From contig NC_134093.1 in assembly GCF_000715075.1 (NCBI RefSeq), positions 100,672,826-100,736,825 of the forward strand: DNA of 64,000 nucleotides, read 5' to 3'. Below are positions 1 to 19,600 of this stretch, piece by piece. The position numbers were made by a program, and so were the translations under genes. The stretch is from Nicotiana tabacum. Lineage: Eukaryota; Streptophyta; Magnoliopsida; Solanales; Solanaceae. Position 1 is the first letter of the stretch, and every line of letters starts with the position of its first letter. The notes under the pieces were generated by a model that saw nothing but the letters and a program-made list of their open reading frames with translations, was not told the origin of the DNA and searched no databases.

Positions 1-307
1 CTTGTATGGTACTAGTCCATAAATATCGGATATTATAGCTCGGGTCGTATTTTATCCCAAAATGTCAAACTTTGACGAAATTCCTTTCCTTCGATTTGCT
101 TACCCTTTCTCCTTCACGAATTTACTCATAACGTGTTTGAAATAGCATAATGCTTATAATTTCAAAATAATCTCATTTCCGAATTCACGTCGATTAACTT
201 ACGACGAAATTTTAACGTACAAAAATGCGGGATGTAACATCTCATCTCCGAACTTTCATCAATTTATTTATAGTGTACTTTCACGTACGAAAATATGGGG
301 TGTAACA
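1..307. mobile_element. End of an LTR-retrotransposon LTR (partial)
   Basis: The window opens inside AT-rich sequence that ends in ACGAAAATATGGGGTGTAACA. A second, similar unit with GCGGGATGTAACA ends near 238. Endings of this type are characteristic of Gypsy (Tekay/Del-like) LTRs of Solanaceae. No coding sequence is attached and the other end lies outside the window, so element type and orientation are tentative. Confidence 0.4.
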
Positions 308-1560
308 AGAGATATTGACGAATAGATAATCTGCAATGGGGAAAGGAGTCATATAAAGAATTTAATGTTTTCATATCCAATTGTATGATAATTAAAGTTC
401 AATTTGTGCAGTAACTAGAACTAGATTACCATTTTTCATCTAATTCGGGCTCTAAGTCTAGACCAAATTATTCTTGTAGTAGTACATGGTCAAAACTCAA
501 AATCACGTACAATATTTTCAAAAGGTGTTTCAATAACATATAAATAATCAAATTGGATTGGGAAAGAGATTACTAGAACTACCGGTTGTTTTCTTACTCT
601 TGCCTCGGGAATTGCGAGACAACAAAAATTCCTAATAGAAGATCTTATGCAAATTAATTAAAATAAAGTAGAAATAATTATTGACCTGATAATAATATAA
701 TAGTATATTTTATCCCGATCTCAGTCCTTTTCTTAAATTTATCTTTAGGTAAAATATCTCTACATATTGCATAATTATTGACCGAATAATAATAGAATAA
801 TTTTTATATTGATCTTAACTGTCAGATGGATTTCATCATAATCTCAAACGTTAGGATGTATTTCATTCTTATCTCAAATTTATCTTTAGGTAAATCTTTA
901 CACATTATTCAGTATATAATAATGAACATTACTTAGGAAGTAACTCAAAATTTTCAATTTATTTCAAAATCAAATCAAATATTCTATAATGGAGGTTCAT
1001 CTAATAATAAAGATGAAAATTCCTCTTCATCATCATCTTTAAATTTAAGTGATACTATTGCAGAAGCACATCAAGTAATCTTGCAAAATATTTACTTGAA
1101 CAATTATATGTTGCAAAGAATATCAAAATAATGAAGTTTTCGGAGTTGGCTCCGTTCCAGGTAAAAATGCGCTATTAAAGATACCTATCTTTAAATAATC
1201 CTTGATCATTTTATTATAACAGATTTTAGTCACTATAAATAAATCTAATAAAAGTATGAAATTCGAATTCATAGAAATTTGAAACAGAGATCTACAATTT
1301 GAAAGCGTACGGTACTCCATACAGAAGGGACCAAAAAAGGAAAAATAATGCTGACTCTTTAAGCTGGTGAAATGACTATATTAGCCCTACCACGCTAGAT
1401 CGACGTATTACATTCCAATATTCCATCTTTATCAAGATTTCTCAAATAGCATCACAACGGCCCCTCAATTCTCCTTAATAGCACAATAAGGTTAAAACAG
1501 TCATTACAGAGTAAACCACAACAAGGCGTTAGCCCATTTACAAAAAAGCCCCTAAATCAC
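308..1560. other. Intergenic AT-rich DNA, no gene seen
   Basis: I see no exon-like open frame here on either strand. The stretch contains short AT-rich repeats: a segment reading about 'tttatctttaggtaaa' occurs near 739 and again near 880, each beside a run of similar sequence. This suggests a small decayed local duplication. Confidence 0.4.
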
Positions 1561-1570
1561 CAGATCTCGA

Positions 1571-1576
1571 CACGTG
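1571..1576. promoter_or_regulatory. G-box (CACGTG) upstream of the HMGB gene
   Basis: CACGTG lies in the context ACACGTGTCC, about 450 bp before the start codon and about 350 bp before the leader intron. This is the ABRE/G-box core bound by plant bZIP and bHLH factors. Its function here is inferred only from the motif and its position. Confidence 0.35.
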
Positions 1577-1827
1577 TCCTCACTCTTCCTCCACTATACA
1601 TCCCAAAGGCCCCGATCCTACCCCCGAACAAACACATAGAAAGCACAATAAATTTGAACCAATAGATTCAAGTCACACGGATCGATGACATGGCAACAAT
1701 TTGAAATCCCGCCCAAACGGAACCGGACTTGAAAATTTCATTGCTTATATTCAATTTTATGAATAGAGAAAATTTCTTTTGAGTCCCTAACCAAAGCCCC
1801 TTCTTATCTCTTCCCCTTTCAGCCCAC

Positions 1828-1849
1828 AACACACACACACACACACAAC
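1828..1849. repeat. (AC)n microsatellite in the probable HMGB 5' leader
   Basis: An uninterrupted run of about ten AC units lies just upstream of the leader exon that ends at 1918. It is probably within the transcribed 5' leader or the core promoter. Confidence 0.6.
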
Positions 1850-1918
1850 GGGCATATAACTCTTTCTTTGTTTCTCTCTCGTTCTCTATTCCATATCTTA
1901 TTATTCTCAACCCTAAAG

Positions 1919-2016
1919 GTAACTCGTTAACTCACCGCGGCCCTGACTCGGCCGAGTCGTACCGTTTTTCGCTGATTTTCAACCGATTCTCACCGATTTT
2001 TCTCGTTTTATTGCAG
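1919..2016 (+). other. Probable 5'-leader intron of the HMGB gene
   Basis: The sequence CCCTAAAG|GTAACTCG gives a good donor at 1919, and TTTTATTGCAG gives a good acceptor at 2016, eight bases before the ATG at 2025. The 98-bp interval is pyrimidine-rich towards its end. An intron in the leader next to the start codon is common in highly expressed plant chromatin genes. Transcript evidence would be needed to confirm it. Confidence 0.6.
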
Positions 2017-2024
2017 GTTTAATC

Positions 2025-3648
2025 ATGAAAGGAGGTAAATCAAAGGCTAAATCTGATAACAAGTGAGTATTGTTTTGCTTTTGATGTATTGTTTCGTATT
2101 TGAGTTTTAGATCTACGATTGAGGTGTGCGAATGTGATATGTATGCATGTTTTGAATTTGTATGATTTTGTAAGTTTTTTAATGATTATAATATGCTTTT
2201 GGCTAATTATTACAGCCTATTTATTATATCTGAGATATTTTCTGTTTATTTTGGATCTACTCTTTTGTTTTTAATGATTTTAATATGTTTTGGAGTATCA
2301 CGACAGCTTGTCAGATTTAAATCTGTTATATTTTCCGGCGTTGTTGGCCTATGATTTTGTATGATTTTTTATTTTCGTTTTAATGTGATTTTGACGAATT
2401 AATAAACGAATGTATATTGTTATTTGGTAGTATTTCTCATTTATCTTGTTGATTTTTGATGATTTTGATGTGATTTTGGTTCCTTGTTGATGGCTCTTCA
2501 TGTATATTGTTGATATTTTCTAGTATTTTCTAGTACTAGCATCCTATATTTTCTCATTTTTATTTGTTTAAATTGGTATTTATGGATTATTACAGGCTCG
2601 GCGTTAAGAAGGCAGCTCCCCAGACTAAGAAGGAGAAGCAGGCTGCCAAGGATCCAAACAAGCCTAAGAGGCCAGCAAGTGCTTTCTTTGTTTTCATGTA
2701 CACACCTGAACGCTTGTCATAGTCGTTTTGGGTGACTATAATATGTTTGTAATTCCCAAATTTAATCGTATTTTTTTTTTTGTGATATGCTGAATAAAGG
2801 GAGGACTTCAGGAAGCAGTACAAGGAAAAACATCCAAACAACAAATCTGTAGCTGCTGTGAGTATTTTTCCCATGATAGATCCAAACTGTTTCTCGTTTT
2901 TGTATTTGACGTAGTTTTGATTGATTAATTTTTTCTGTGTAATCATTTGTAGGTTGGTAAAGCTGGTGGAGACAAGTGGAAACATTTGTCAGATGCTGTA
3001 AGTATCTACTTTTCAGTATTTAGCTTATAATAATTTTATTTGTCTGCACACAATATTTCCGTGACATCAGTTTATTATTGACTAACTGGGTTAGTGAAAA
3101 TTCATGTTTGCCGATTCCTAACTTGTTTGAGAATAGTAGCATAAGCTTTCTTAAGTTTTTGGTAAGCCTTGCTTCGTTTTCGGCCAAATGCTGATTTTGT
3201 TTTGCTTCTCCTGATCGTCTAGCCTATTTAGCATTCTGCTTTCCTGATCTATATCAATCCCCAATTATGTTTCATCAATTATTTCGTTCTGTAATATGAA
3301 TTTAGGAGAAAGCCCCTTACATAGCAAAGGCAGAGAAAAGGAAGGCTGAATACGAAAAGAACATGGATGCTTATAACAGGCGACAGGTGAAATCCTTGTG
3401 TATGGTTACTTTATGTCTCTATTTTATGATGTGCTTTTGGTGCTAAAGAACTCTTTTGTTCTTCTGTATAGGCTGGTGAAGCTGAAGATGAGGAATCTGA
3501 CAAGTCAAAGTCTGAGGTTGACGAGGAAGAAGGAAGTGACGAGGTTTGTTTTTGTGATGAAATGATCATTTGTTTCTTTGCTGTTTTTTTTGGTTTTGGT
3601 GTATTGATTTTAATTTTGTTTGCACAGGAGGAGGAAGATGATGACTAA
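2025..3648 (+). CDS. HMGB-type high-mobility-group chromatin protein
   Basis: The coding exons are 2025-2062, 2596-2697, 2800-2857, 2953-2997, 3306-3386, 3472-3543 and 3628-3648. All introns are GT-AG. The total is 417 nt, or 138 residues, close to the 140-150 residues usual for plant HMGB2/3-type proteins. Three parts are visible: a basic N-terminus rich in Lys (residues 1-35); one HMG box (about 36-105) containing PKRPASAFFVFM, KQYKEKHP, GGDKWKHLSDAEKAPY and AEKRKAEYEK; and an acidic tail ending EEEEDDD. Such proteins bind DNA non-sequence-specifically in the minor groove, bend it, and act as nuclear architectural factors. The acidic tail modulates DNA binding. Many exon boundaries fall inside the box, as is usual for plant HMGB genes. 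The start is the first ATG after the leader intron. The exact HMGB paralogue cannot be named with confidence. Confidence 0.93.
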
Positions 3649-6022
3649 AGGAAGTGTTAGTGGATGAAGAAATTGGTGAAGGGGCTGTGTAATATCTTAG
3701 ATATTTCCATATATGACTTCCTCTTTTTCCTATTAAATACTTGTCTTTTGTTGTTTTATCTTTTTGGGTATCGGTAGGGTATGGGAAAAGATGAAATTAG
3801 AAAAGTGCTGCCTTTAAAGCTCAAATGACTATGTACTTTTTAATTTGATGCTGCAGCTTAATGTTAATTCGGATAGGCCTTAGTTCTTTCTTGGCCAGTA
3901 TATGGAAATCATGTGTTTTGCCCATTAATTTTGTAGCTTGTTGGTCAAAAATATCTTTGGTATTGATTTTTTTGCTGGTGATGTTTTCTTTTGATCTCCA
4001 GAGGGTAGGTTTTTAGTCTGCTTTTTTATCTTTTTTCTTTTCCTTTGGGTGGTGGTCGGACCAGTTCTCATCCTTATAGATCGTACCAAATGTGCGAAAA
4101 TATCTTCCGCCTGTTCAATCGGATAAAGTAATTGTGCATTCCAAGTTGTCTTTCTTTTTGATGTTGAGTTTATCACCATCTGACTTCTTGCTCTTGGACC
4201 CACCTTTTCGCTGAAGTATGAATAATTTGTCTGTTATGGATTTATCCCTTTTTTTCCGTTTCTAATTCACTTTGGCAATGTGTTGCCAGGTGCTGTACTT
4301 ACACTGTTTTACTTGCATTTAAGCTGTTTTAGGTTTCATTTTTTGAGTCTGATGTGTTTAATATTAAGAGCCTGTTTAGACATAACAATTGTTTTTTGAA
4401 ATTAGCGTTCACTTGAGAATTTAAAAATTATTTTTTAAAATTTTTACTTAAATCACTCATAAAATTTCAAAAATAATTCAAAATTATATTTGTTCAAACA
4501 CAATTCAAAATTACAAATGCTATTTTCAGTTTGAAAATTTACAGTTCTTATGTCCAAACGCTCACTTAGTGACTAGTGGACAAAGTTTGTGGGGTAGAGT
4601 TGGAAAGAGACTTCTCGCCTTGAAACTAAAGATTTATTTGTCGTATTTGCAATGATACTGTTGTTATTATACTAATTGTAATTATTCGGAGTGGAGAATA
4701 TATACCCCACCTATTATATTCCAAAGTCAGTTGCTTTTCAAAACGGAAAATGTTTGCTAACAAGATTGTGCCTAAAGAAAATGTACATACACTGCTCTGA
4801 TTCTATGGCATTTCCAAATGATGTGATTTGCTTGACTAACAGGGAAGAAAAGAAGGTGAATGTTTTGTAGATTGTATAAGTTTCAATCAATTTTGTAGAA
4901 AAAAGTAAGAGACTTTTCGCTGATGAAGTAGGGAATTCAATAAGTTTTAACTGTTTATACCGTTACCTTAACGCAAAAGAAAGATGCAACCATTTCAAAA
5001 CTATACCATTTTTAACTAATATGATTTTGTTATCCTAATCATAGTAAGTGCTAGTTTTTGAAGAATAAAATCTGAATTCAGTCTCTTGAAACATCATCAT
5101 GACAGTGCTTCATATGAATTAAGAAGTGCTTTTAATAAGTTGTTGATTTGCAATTTTAGTCATACTAGAATAAGATTAAGTACAAATCGAGCACGAAACT
5201 CACAACATGTGGGAACACTTAAGAAAATAAATTTAAATGTACAATATATAAAATTAAATGAAAAGAAGCACGGGAAGCATAAATTAAAAGGTCGCTGAAA
5301 GTTTTCCTTTAATTAATCGACTGTAACCTGTTTTCTTATTTAGTTTTTGCAGGTGGTATTCAATAAAGGGACTTTTTAACAAGATTCCTTCTCGTTTTAG
5401 GAGAACAATTATTCGTTTTAAAAAGAATGTCGAACATCTTTGGTGCAGTATTTACCGTGTAAATGGTTTTTCCAAATAAGTACTAACTTTTATTGTATGG
5501 AAAATTGTCAAATTTATCCCCGTGTCATTCGAAATTGAATAACTTTATCTTTGTTAAACTTTACTCTAATATTACTCGTGCCATTAACAAAAGAATAGTT
5601 TTTTTCTTGGCCCCTAATTGAGCTCCAAAGTGAGATAGTTATAACTATAATCAAAACTTGAGGTATAACTTTGGATATTTTTCTCAAAAACTTTGGTCAC
5701 GTGAAATTTACTTATTTTATGCTGAAGTTTCGTTCAATGCAAAAGGCAAATACGTGACTATTTACAAACGTCAAAATATAAATGGACCACCCAAGCAGGA
5801 AACTCAACAATCACAAAAATCCCTAGTCCCATGAACCAAACTACCCCTTTAATTTATAAGAATTATGTATGCTATTTTAGAAATCAATAATCAATAAATA
5901 AAAGATAAAATAACGAGGCTGCCGGTTCATTTTGATGTCTTTGCTCGGTTTTTTCCGGGTTGGGATGTGTGGAGACTTGAACCGTCTGTAAAATCATTGA
6001 TTGATTCTTCAGTGAGGCGAAA
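3649..6022. other. 3' UTR of HMGB and intergenic DNA
   Basis: The first 100-150 bp after the stop codon at 3648 are probably 3' UTR. The rest is AT-rich intergenic DNA with one small inverted-repeat element (listed separately at 4368-4563). I see no further gene. Open frames on the minus strand near 3925-4203 lack any family signal. Confidence 0.5.
4368..4563. mobile_element. MITE-like element with terminal inverted repeats
   Basis: The left end reads GAGCCTGTTTAGACATAA and the right end reads TTATGTCCAAACGCTC, whose reverse complement is GAGCGTTTGGACATAA. The ends pair over about 16 bases with few mismatches. The interior of about 160 bp is AT-rich and non-coding. The GTTTGGACAT-type end is typical of hAT-like MITEs in Solanaceae. 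I did not identify a clean target-site duplication. Confidence 0.55.
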
Positions 6023-12349
<6,327 letters not shown>

Positions 12350-13843
12350 ATGATACAGGGCCTAATGTTGCAAATGCTTCTTGCTGTTAAACAAACTTGA
12401 ATCTGATAGTTAATACTTCCAGAAACTTACCTTCCCTATAGGTTGCTTAATCACTCTTTCGTCCTTTGGAGATGCACTATTCAAGAAGACAAGAATGGGA
12501 GAAGTGGAATGTTTCCCTTTTCCCTCGAAAGGTCCAACTTTGAACATCATGGGTTGGAATGCTCAGAACTGCTGCTGCGATAGAGAGGAATTGTGAAGAA
12601 GAGAGAAAAATGGAACGATGTTTTATAACTCTAACTACAGCCATCTACCTCTTGTCAAATTTCACCAATGTCACAATCTCAATTTCTTTTCTCTATTAGT
12701 ATGGTGCTGAAAGACAAAGATGTTAGCTTACTGACTGTTCTTATTTGTGGATTGTAATCGTGTGCTTGCAGCTCTTCTGTGAACATTGGAGTTGGGAAAT
12801 CATTTGTAGATTATGATTGAGCTTTTAGTTCAATTCATATCATTTCCTTTACATTCACTTTTTTGGGACATCAAAAAACAAGAAACCAATATTTGGAGGT
12901 GAAAGTGTGATGCCTCTTGTTGAAGTTTACATACTAGGATCACAAAGGAAGGGACCTAAAGTTTTTACATGCCATATTCAGGAGGATGTAGACAAATTTC
13001 CTTTTCACTGTTAGTGCAAAACATCACAAGCAAATAGAGGAGCAAATAGATAGTTTTCCTTTTCACACTGTCACAATGTGCTTTTCTCGTTCATCAAATT
13101 ACATTAATGCAATAAACTTCACCTTCAAACAAGTGCCAAGAGCAGTAGCTTACGCAAGATTTTAAATAAACAATGTTGTTACTACGTTGGGTTTTAAGTT
13201 AAATTCATGTCTCGTATTGATGTTTACATTGTATTTATATATGATTGATGACGAGGATCTGCCACTAGTCAGGACCATTACGTTCGTTGCCCTCAGTTGG
13301 GTTGATAAGGATTCGTGGAAGTTTACTGGCTCAAGATAAATACTGTTGCTCTCCCTAACGCAGGATTTGCATATATACAGTTTTGGGTCACCATTTAAGT
13401 TATACCCGTATTGTATAAAAATTTGCAAGTTTACCTACTTTAAGATCAACTTCAGACTTAGCGCGTTTGAAATTGGAAAAATTCACGTCTGAAGTTGCAA
13501 ACTTAAGATGCATTTAAGACTGGTTAGTCTGAAGTGCGGCTAATTTTTGCATGCATTTAATATGTACTTGAGACTTAATGCAGCTAATTTTTCTACATGC
13601 ACTTAAAGATTTTTTAGTCTGAAATGCAAATTGCCTAGAAACATAAACTTGTTCTTCGAATTTCAACAATCACATGATTCAATACCCAAATTTACTTCAA
13701 GTAAGCTTAAATTTGAAACATAACTTTCAAATATCATTACATAGTTCTTTATTATTACATACTGTGTCATTCACGTCTGTTACCTTATTATATTGTTGTT
13801 ACTATTGTTTGCTACTTGGTTGCTTTATCTTCATTGTTGTTCC

Positions 13844-13978
13844 TTGAGCCGAGGGTCATCGGAAACAGCCTCTCTATCTCTATAAGGTAGGGGTATGTCT
13901 GTGTACACACTATCCTTTCCAGACCCCATTTATGGGTATATACTGGTTTTTTTTTTTTTTTTTTTGGTTGTTGTATAA
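13844..13978 (+). mobile_element. Truncated TS-type SINE/LINE tail
   Basis: The sequence GAGCCGAGGGTCATCGGAAACAGCCTCTCTATC... followed by GTACACACTATCC and CAGACCCCA matches the 3' body of the SINE at 10413-10627. The tRNA-like head is missing. The tail is a T-rich run rather than a TTG repeat. Confidence 0.7.
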
Positions 13979-14679
13979 AGAACAAACTGAATTATTATTT
14001 TGGCAAAACATCAACAAATTATCAAACCTATTTTGCAACTAAGAGGAGAAAGAAGAAGAAACCCTAAGCCGTAGCAAAGAGAGGAGCGCCATATCAGCTC
14101 ACTATTGTAAAACATCATAAACCACCTTAAAACCTACTCATAAACACCATGTAGATCCATCGTCACCTTTGTTTACACAACAACTAAGAAGAAGAAGAAA
14201 AAGAAGAGGAGGAGAAAACGGTATGAAGTTGTCTGTACTTGTGATACTAGTTAAATTTTTTTTTTTTAAAAAAGAGTACAAGTTAAATTGGGGCAACAAA
14301 ATAGAATGCCCCGTAAATTTTTTACCTCCCTAACGTTTGCTTAAAGGTAAATGGGCCACTTTGTATAACAAGTAATACATGCTCATTGTAGATTGTAGTT
14401 ACAAATCTTAATTTTGCATACCACTTTAGATTGAAAAGATAACCAATTAGAGGAGTACAAAAAGGCATGAAATCAGAATAAATAGGAATATAAGTTGCAT
14501 GGTCAGTTGAAAAAAGTAGAACGTAGGTTGGGGAAGGGGTGAGGGGACCAATAATTTTAAAATAAAATTGTATAGCTTTCATTATTAAGCTCACTAAAAT
14601 CTCATGCCTCTAGACTTTGCATGAACATGGCACAAGTCTTCAACATCATTTCGATAAGGTTCCTTTTCCATGATTTTTT

Positions 14680-14890
14680 AATTTTTAATAATCGTGGTGT
14701 CCGAGTTACTTTGTACGCACCTTGATTAATTTAACGGGTAAATGCTATTTCTTACCGGCACAGGTATTACGTAATTTTATCCGTCAAAACCTGGACAGAA
14801 ATCACCTAATATTTTTAGGTTTGCCGAGATTTGAACCTGAAACCTTTGGGAGCACGGAGCCCCTAATATTTTTCTACCGAGACTCTTGAT
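14680..14890 (-). mobile_element. tRNA-derived SINE, reversed relative of the one at 8323
   Basis: On the minus strand the sequence has a B-box-like AGGTTCAAATCTCGG, then TAGGTGATTTCTGTCC, then CAAGGTGCGTACAAAG and a CGGACACCACGATTATTAAAA tail. The order and motifs are those of the SINE at 8323-8538. Boundaries are approximate and no target-site duplication was defined. Confidence 0.6.
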
Positions 14891-15737
14891 TTTATAGTTT
14901 ATACTTTCCCACCAATAATGATATCAAGTAGTCAGGTAGCTCAACTCATATCATCATGATGCGTGATCAAAAATTGGTTAAATAGTTATAGTCTTGCATT
15001 ACAATTACTTAATAAGTTATATTTAGGTCTAGTCTAGCCCATAAATTCTTAATCAAATGGAAGGACAAACGGAATAACATATTGATAGAGTCTTAACGCC
15101 GACGACCGCTGAGTTATATATGTTGACAATATAAAATCTTTTATGTGCATTTTAATTGGTTATATTTGATAGATTATTGCTCTATTTTCAAGTAATTATA
15201 TCAAACTTGCTATGGATAACTACCTCTTGTTATATATTAAAATTTGATAGTAAAAAGGCTTTATATATTGTTACTACACAAAAATTAAATTCCGAAGGAA
15301 AAAGAAGAAGTAGTTGTTATACTTATTGTACAACTCACTCTTGTTCTTAAGTAGGGAATTGATTTGTGTTTTCTATATTAGTATGTTTACCTAATATAAA
15401 AGAAAAAAAATATAAATAGTATCCACGAAAGGCGACCCTAACTCCACTATAAAATGAAATGGGAAATTTTGTTGTTTGTCTTTCAAAAGGTACTTAATAA
15501 TTTATGGAAATTACTTGCCGTCTTGATCATGATTAATATTTTTATATAGTTTAAATGCAGCTATCATAAATTCAGGATCATTTTGCCAGACATATTTATA
15601 AGGCAATGGGATACATCGAGTACACCTAATCCCATTATTAAAAGTGCTTTAATATATTTGGCCGATCATCTAAAAATAATTACAATCGCTAATCAAATAT
15701 AAAAAAATATTAAATATTATATACAAAAAAATTATAT

Positions 15738-15842
15738 ATTTTCGGCTATTATTTTGGAGGGTTATTATACGATGTAAATTTTCCTTATTAAAATATGAAA
15801 AAATGATACTGTATAACCGCTCTCAAAATAATAGCCGAAAAT
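15738..15842. repeat. Short foldback (21-bp arms)
   Basis: ATTTTCGGCTATTATTTTGGAG (15738-15759) is matched by its reverse complement CTCAAAATAATAGCCGAAAAT (15822-15842), with about 62 bp between. The GGCTATTATTTT type of sequence also occurs near 27150-27270, suggesting a small dispersed element family. Confidence 0.7.
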
Positions 15843-16642
15843 ATATATACACACATATACATTCTTTATGTTATATACAAAAATTATACTAATTTTATAT
15901 ACTTTTTCGGCTATCAAATTTAAATAATTTATGACGAAGGCTAAAAATAATAATACCCTTTAAAATATTGAGATGAAGGGTCCATAATAAAACATTGTCA
16001 CATGGTCAAATTCTATACGAATCAAGATATTAGTTAAAATAAATACTCTCTATGGACATAGTTGTTTCGTACTAAAGTAATATAGTCCTAAACAAGTAGA
16101 AACTTTTCCAAAACCAAAAAAAATAAATGATTCACAATTTTCCAATTTTCAAATGTCAAGATTCTAATACTATTATTTCATAGATTTTAATTAATATTTA
16201 TCTATCTTTTAAAAATTTAAATAATGATTTGATGTTCATTTTATCAAATTAACTTTCTAATGATGTTCTTTCTCTTTTAAAAACCTAAACTAATATATAA
16301 TGTAAAATCAAATAATTATTATTTTTTGATAACATTAATGTCTAGATCAGTATTATACAGGTGAAAAGAAATCACTCATGATGATTTGACTATATCCCTA
16401 TTTGTTCCAACTTAATGGACCGTTAAGCAAAACTGTTATCTTAAATTCTGTTTTTAAATAATGTTATTAGGATTTGATAGAGTTGTATTAAATTTTTCGC
16501 AATTCTCCAGTTAACTCCTTAACCTTGTTTCACTTTTACTTCTTCACATTTCTGCAATTTAGCTTCACGTAAGTGATTCTCTTTTTCGACATTGGTTTGT
16601 CTCTGTTTTTTTCCAAGTTCTTCATATTCTTATAATGTTATA

Positions 16643-19600
16643 ATGGTGAGATTATCGGATCTCATTGATCTAAATGAAGGAGGGACGACGAGGAAGTTTC
16701 TTTCAGATAAGAGAAATGGTGGTTAGTGTTTTCATTTCTCTAGTTGCAATTAGTGTAGGCTAATTTTGTAGTAGTAAAAAGTTGCAAAGATGTCATCTTT
16801 TAGCAAGGCTATATTTTTTTATTGAATTGTCCATATCTTGATTTTCATAGTTCCAAATTGAAGTGGCCATACATTCATGTTGAATTGACAGGACCAGTAA
16901 CTAATCTGAGAGTATTTACTGATCAAACTTTGTTAGTTAATTTTTTTTTCTTTTTTGGAAAATTCCCATGGAAACTCGCAGATGCTACCCTTCGAGTGCG
17001 CGTTGGAAACCGCACTAGGCAAGCTCCGCGCGACGAGCTCTGAAGGAATCGATCCCAGGTCTCACGTGTGGGAAACCACTTACCCAACCAACTTAGCCAA
17101 TCCTCGCGGGCTAGTTACCTGAGTGTTATCACTTATCAATATCAGAGAGATTTCTGAACTACTTAAATTAGTTGAGTTCATAGTCTTTTCTTGGCTTAGT
17201 CAATAGAATGATCATTTGAATCCTGAAGTAGGGTGTTTTCTGCTTCTCCTCTAGCAAGTATAGCTGCAAAATGGCCGTTGTTTTTTGCATTCTTTAGGTA
17301 ACATAAGATCTTGATATCTCTTTGGATTGATTTAATACATACTAGGTCGTTGAGATAGAGGGGCTAAACAGTATGTTTTCTTCATCTTCTTCTCTATTTA
17401 CCGACAATGGTGAAACTAGGAATTTTTTCAAAGGTGTTTAAACTTGAAAGAAGTAAAAAAAATCCCTGAAAAAGAGCGTTCAATATATGTTATATACCTC
17501 TAAAATCTAATATTTTAACTATATACGTGTTGTAATTTTTCGACGAAGAATGGACAATTGACCATCCTTACCAGAGTGTAGCTTCGCCCCTGCTTACCGA
17601 CTAGAAATATTATGATACATTCATTAATTCTGCAGGTGAGGAGGCTCCGCGAAATAGATTGGAGCAGCCAGTAGAGGCTTCCTGTAGCTTCTGCATTGAA
17701 GGAGATGACAATGCTCTGGTAATAATTTTGTTATGCTATTCTGGATTTATCAAAATTCCGGTTGCTTTATCTTGAAAGAGAAATAAGAACTATTTTGTGA
17801 CAATCAAATGTGAAGTCATGCAGTAAAACATTCTATATTTCTCTCAACTTTACATAAAATTTTGTTTCCTTCCTTCTAGTGTCTCATTACATTAATATTG
17901 TTTAATTCTTTTCCATACAGTTTGTTATCACAAGAATGAAATGAGTCTTTGAATGAAAGTTCCAAGACATTTGATTCTCATTTGTTATTTGAGCTAAAAA
18001 CGATTCACATTCTACATGTCTGTCAACTTTTACGTAACATTTGGTTTCCTTCCTTCTGGGGTGGCAAAACATTAATATTTAGTTTTTGTTTCCGACTACA
18101 CTATGTTATTTCTTTGATATGTCACAAGAGTAAAATTGCTCTGAATGGAAGTTTTCAGACATTTGGTTCTCATTTAATTGAGCTTTTGAGAAGGGGAGCC
18201 TTGGAGTAACGGCAAAATTGTCTCCGTGTGACTTATAGGTCACGGGTTCGAGCCGTGGAAGCAGCCACTAATGCTTGCATTAGGGTATTGCTGTCTACAT
18301 CACACCCCTTGGTGCAGGATGCCTTGTGCACGGGGCTGCGCTTTTCTTTAGTTGAGCTTTTGCAGTTTAACTCATTACTTGCTCAAATACAGTGCGCTTA
18401 TCACATGACAAATGAGTGGTCAGAGAAGAACTGTTATGTGAATGAGGCTCCAATGAAGAAACTGATCAGTGAAGAATTATCAAGAAGTAATCCAAATTCA
18501 GGACAGAATGCACCTAGTGTTGTCGCCCGTCTGATGGGCATAGATATGTTATCCGTGGATACAAAACCATCGACAAAGAAGGTCGAAAAGAAGAATGAGG
18601 TATGTAATATTGACAGACGGAGTAATAGCCTAAAGCTCAACAAACTTAAACCCCGAGAACATCCACAGGAAGAGGAACTACAAAAGTTTAAGAAGGAATT
18701 TGAAGCATGGCAAGCAACAAGGTTTAAGGAATGCTCAAAAATTGTTGAACTTGGCACCAATACCGATCAATGGTTGGCACAACGACGCCTGAACAAGGAA
18801 AAGTTGGTTCTTTACGCAAACTCAAAGAGACTTGATGTTTCTTCAACTCCTACAAAGATTGTAATTTTGAGGCCTGTTTGTGATAGGACGGGGAATAATG
18901 AAGAGTCATGGGCTAGTTCTCATAGCATATCCGAAGATGGGAGTAGTATAGAAGAATTTCTTCAGGAGGTTAAGGAAAGACTAAAATGTGAATTGCAAGT
19001 AAGGAATTTCAGAAGGAGCACTACTGTCATTGAGACCTCTTATACCAAAAAACCATCAGAAGCAAAGAAGATAGCTCAATCTATTTCAAAACAGGTGAGA
19101 GAGAGTGTTACAAGGGACGTTGGAACGACTCTAGCCCGATCAAAATCAATGAGGTCTTATAGAAGTGAAATTCAATGTGAAGGAACTGGTTCTCCTGATT
19201 TCACCAATAGTGATACAAGGAGATTTTTGGAAAGGAGCAGAGCTGAAGAAAGCAGATATATTGCTAATAAAGTGAGACATAGGGACCATATGAAAGACGA
19301 ATCAGACATGCAGAGCAGATATTTCAGACAAGAGTTGAGTAATAATGTAATGCTTGACCAGGAACTATTTCATAGGAACCTAGTTAGATCTTTGTCTGCT
19401 CCTGTGTCGCGGTCATCATTCGGAAAGCTTCTCCTAGAGGATCAACATATGTTGACGGGGGCGCATATTAGGCGAAAACATGAAGCTTCCGAGAAGGTCA
19501 AAATACATGCCAAAAAATGTAGAAAGGAGAAATTCAACCTTAAGGAAAAAGTTTCCAGCTTTAAATATAGTTTTGTACTTAAAGGAAAGCTCTTTGGTAG

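Larger units (their letters stand above)
12350..16642. other. Intergenic region with small repeats, no gene seen
   Basis: The first few hundred bases are probably the 3' UTR of the THEP1-type gene. Beyond that the DNA is AT-rich and broken by stop codons. It contains a TS-type tail fragment (13844-13978), a reversed SINE (14680-14890) and an inverted repeat (15738-15842). The minus-strand open frame at 14322-14594 has no recognisable family features. Confidence 0.5.

Noticed and set aside
2590..2985. Minus-strand 131-aa frame
   Set aside because: It is antisense to HMGB exons 2-4 and their introns and has no family signal.
18228..18392. N-terminal extension of the DUF4378 protein
   Set aside because: This part of the frame is SINE sequence with a target-site duplication; the acceptor at 18392 joins exon 2 in phase.
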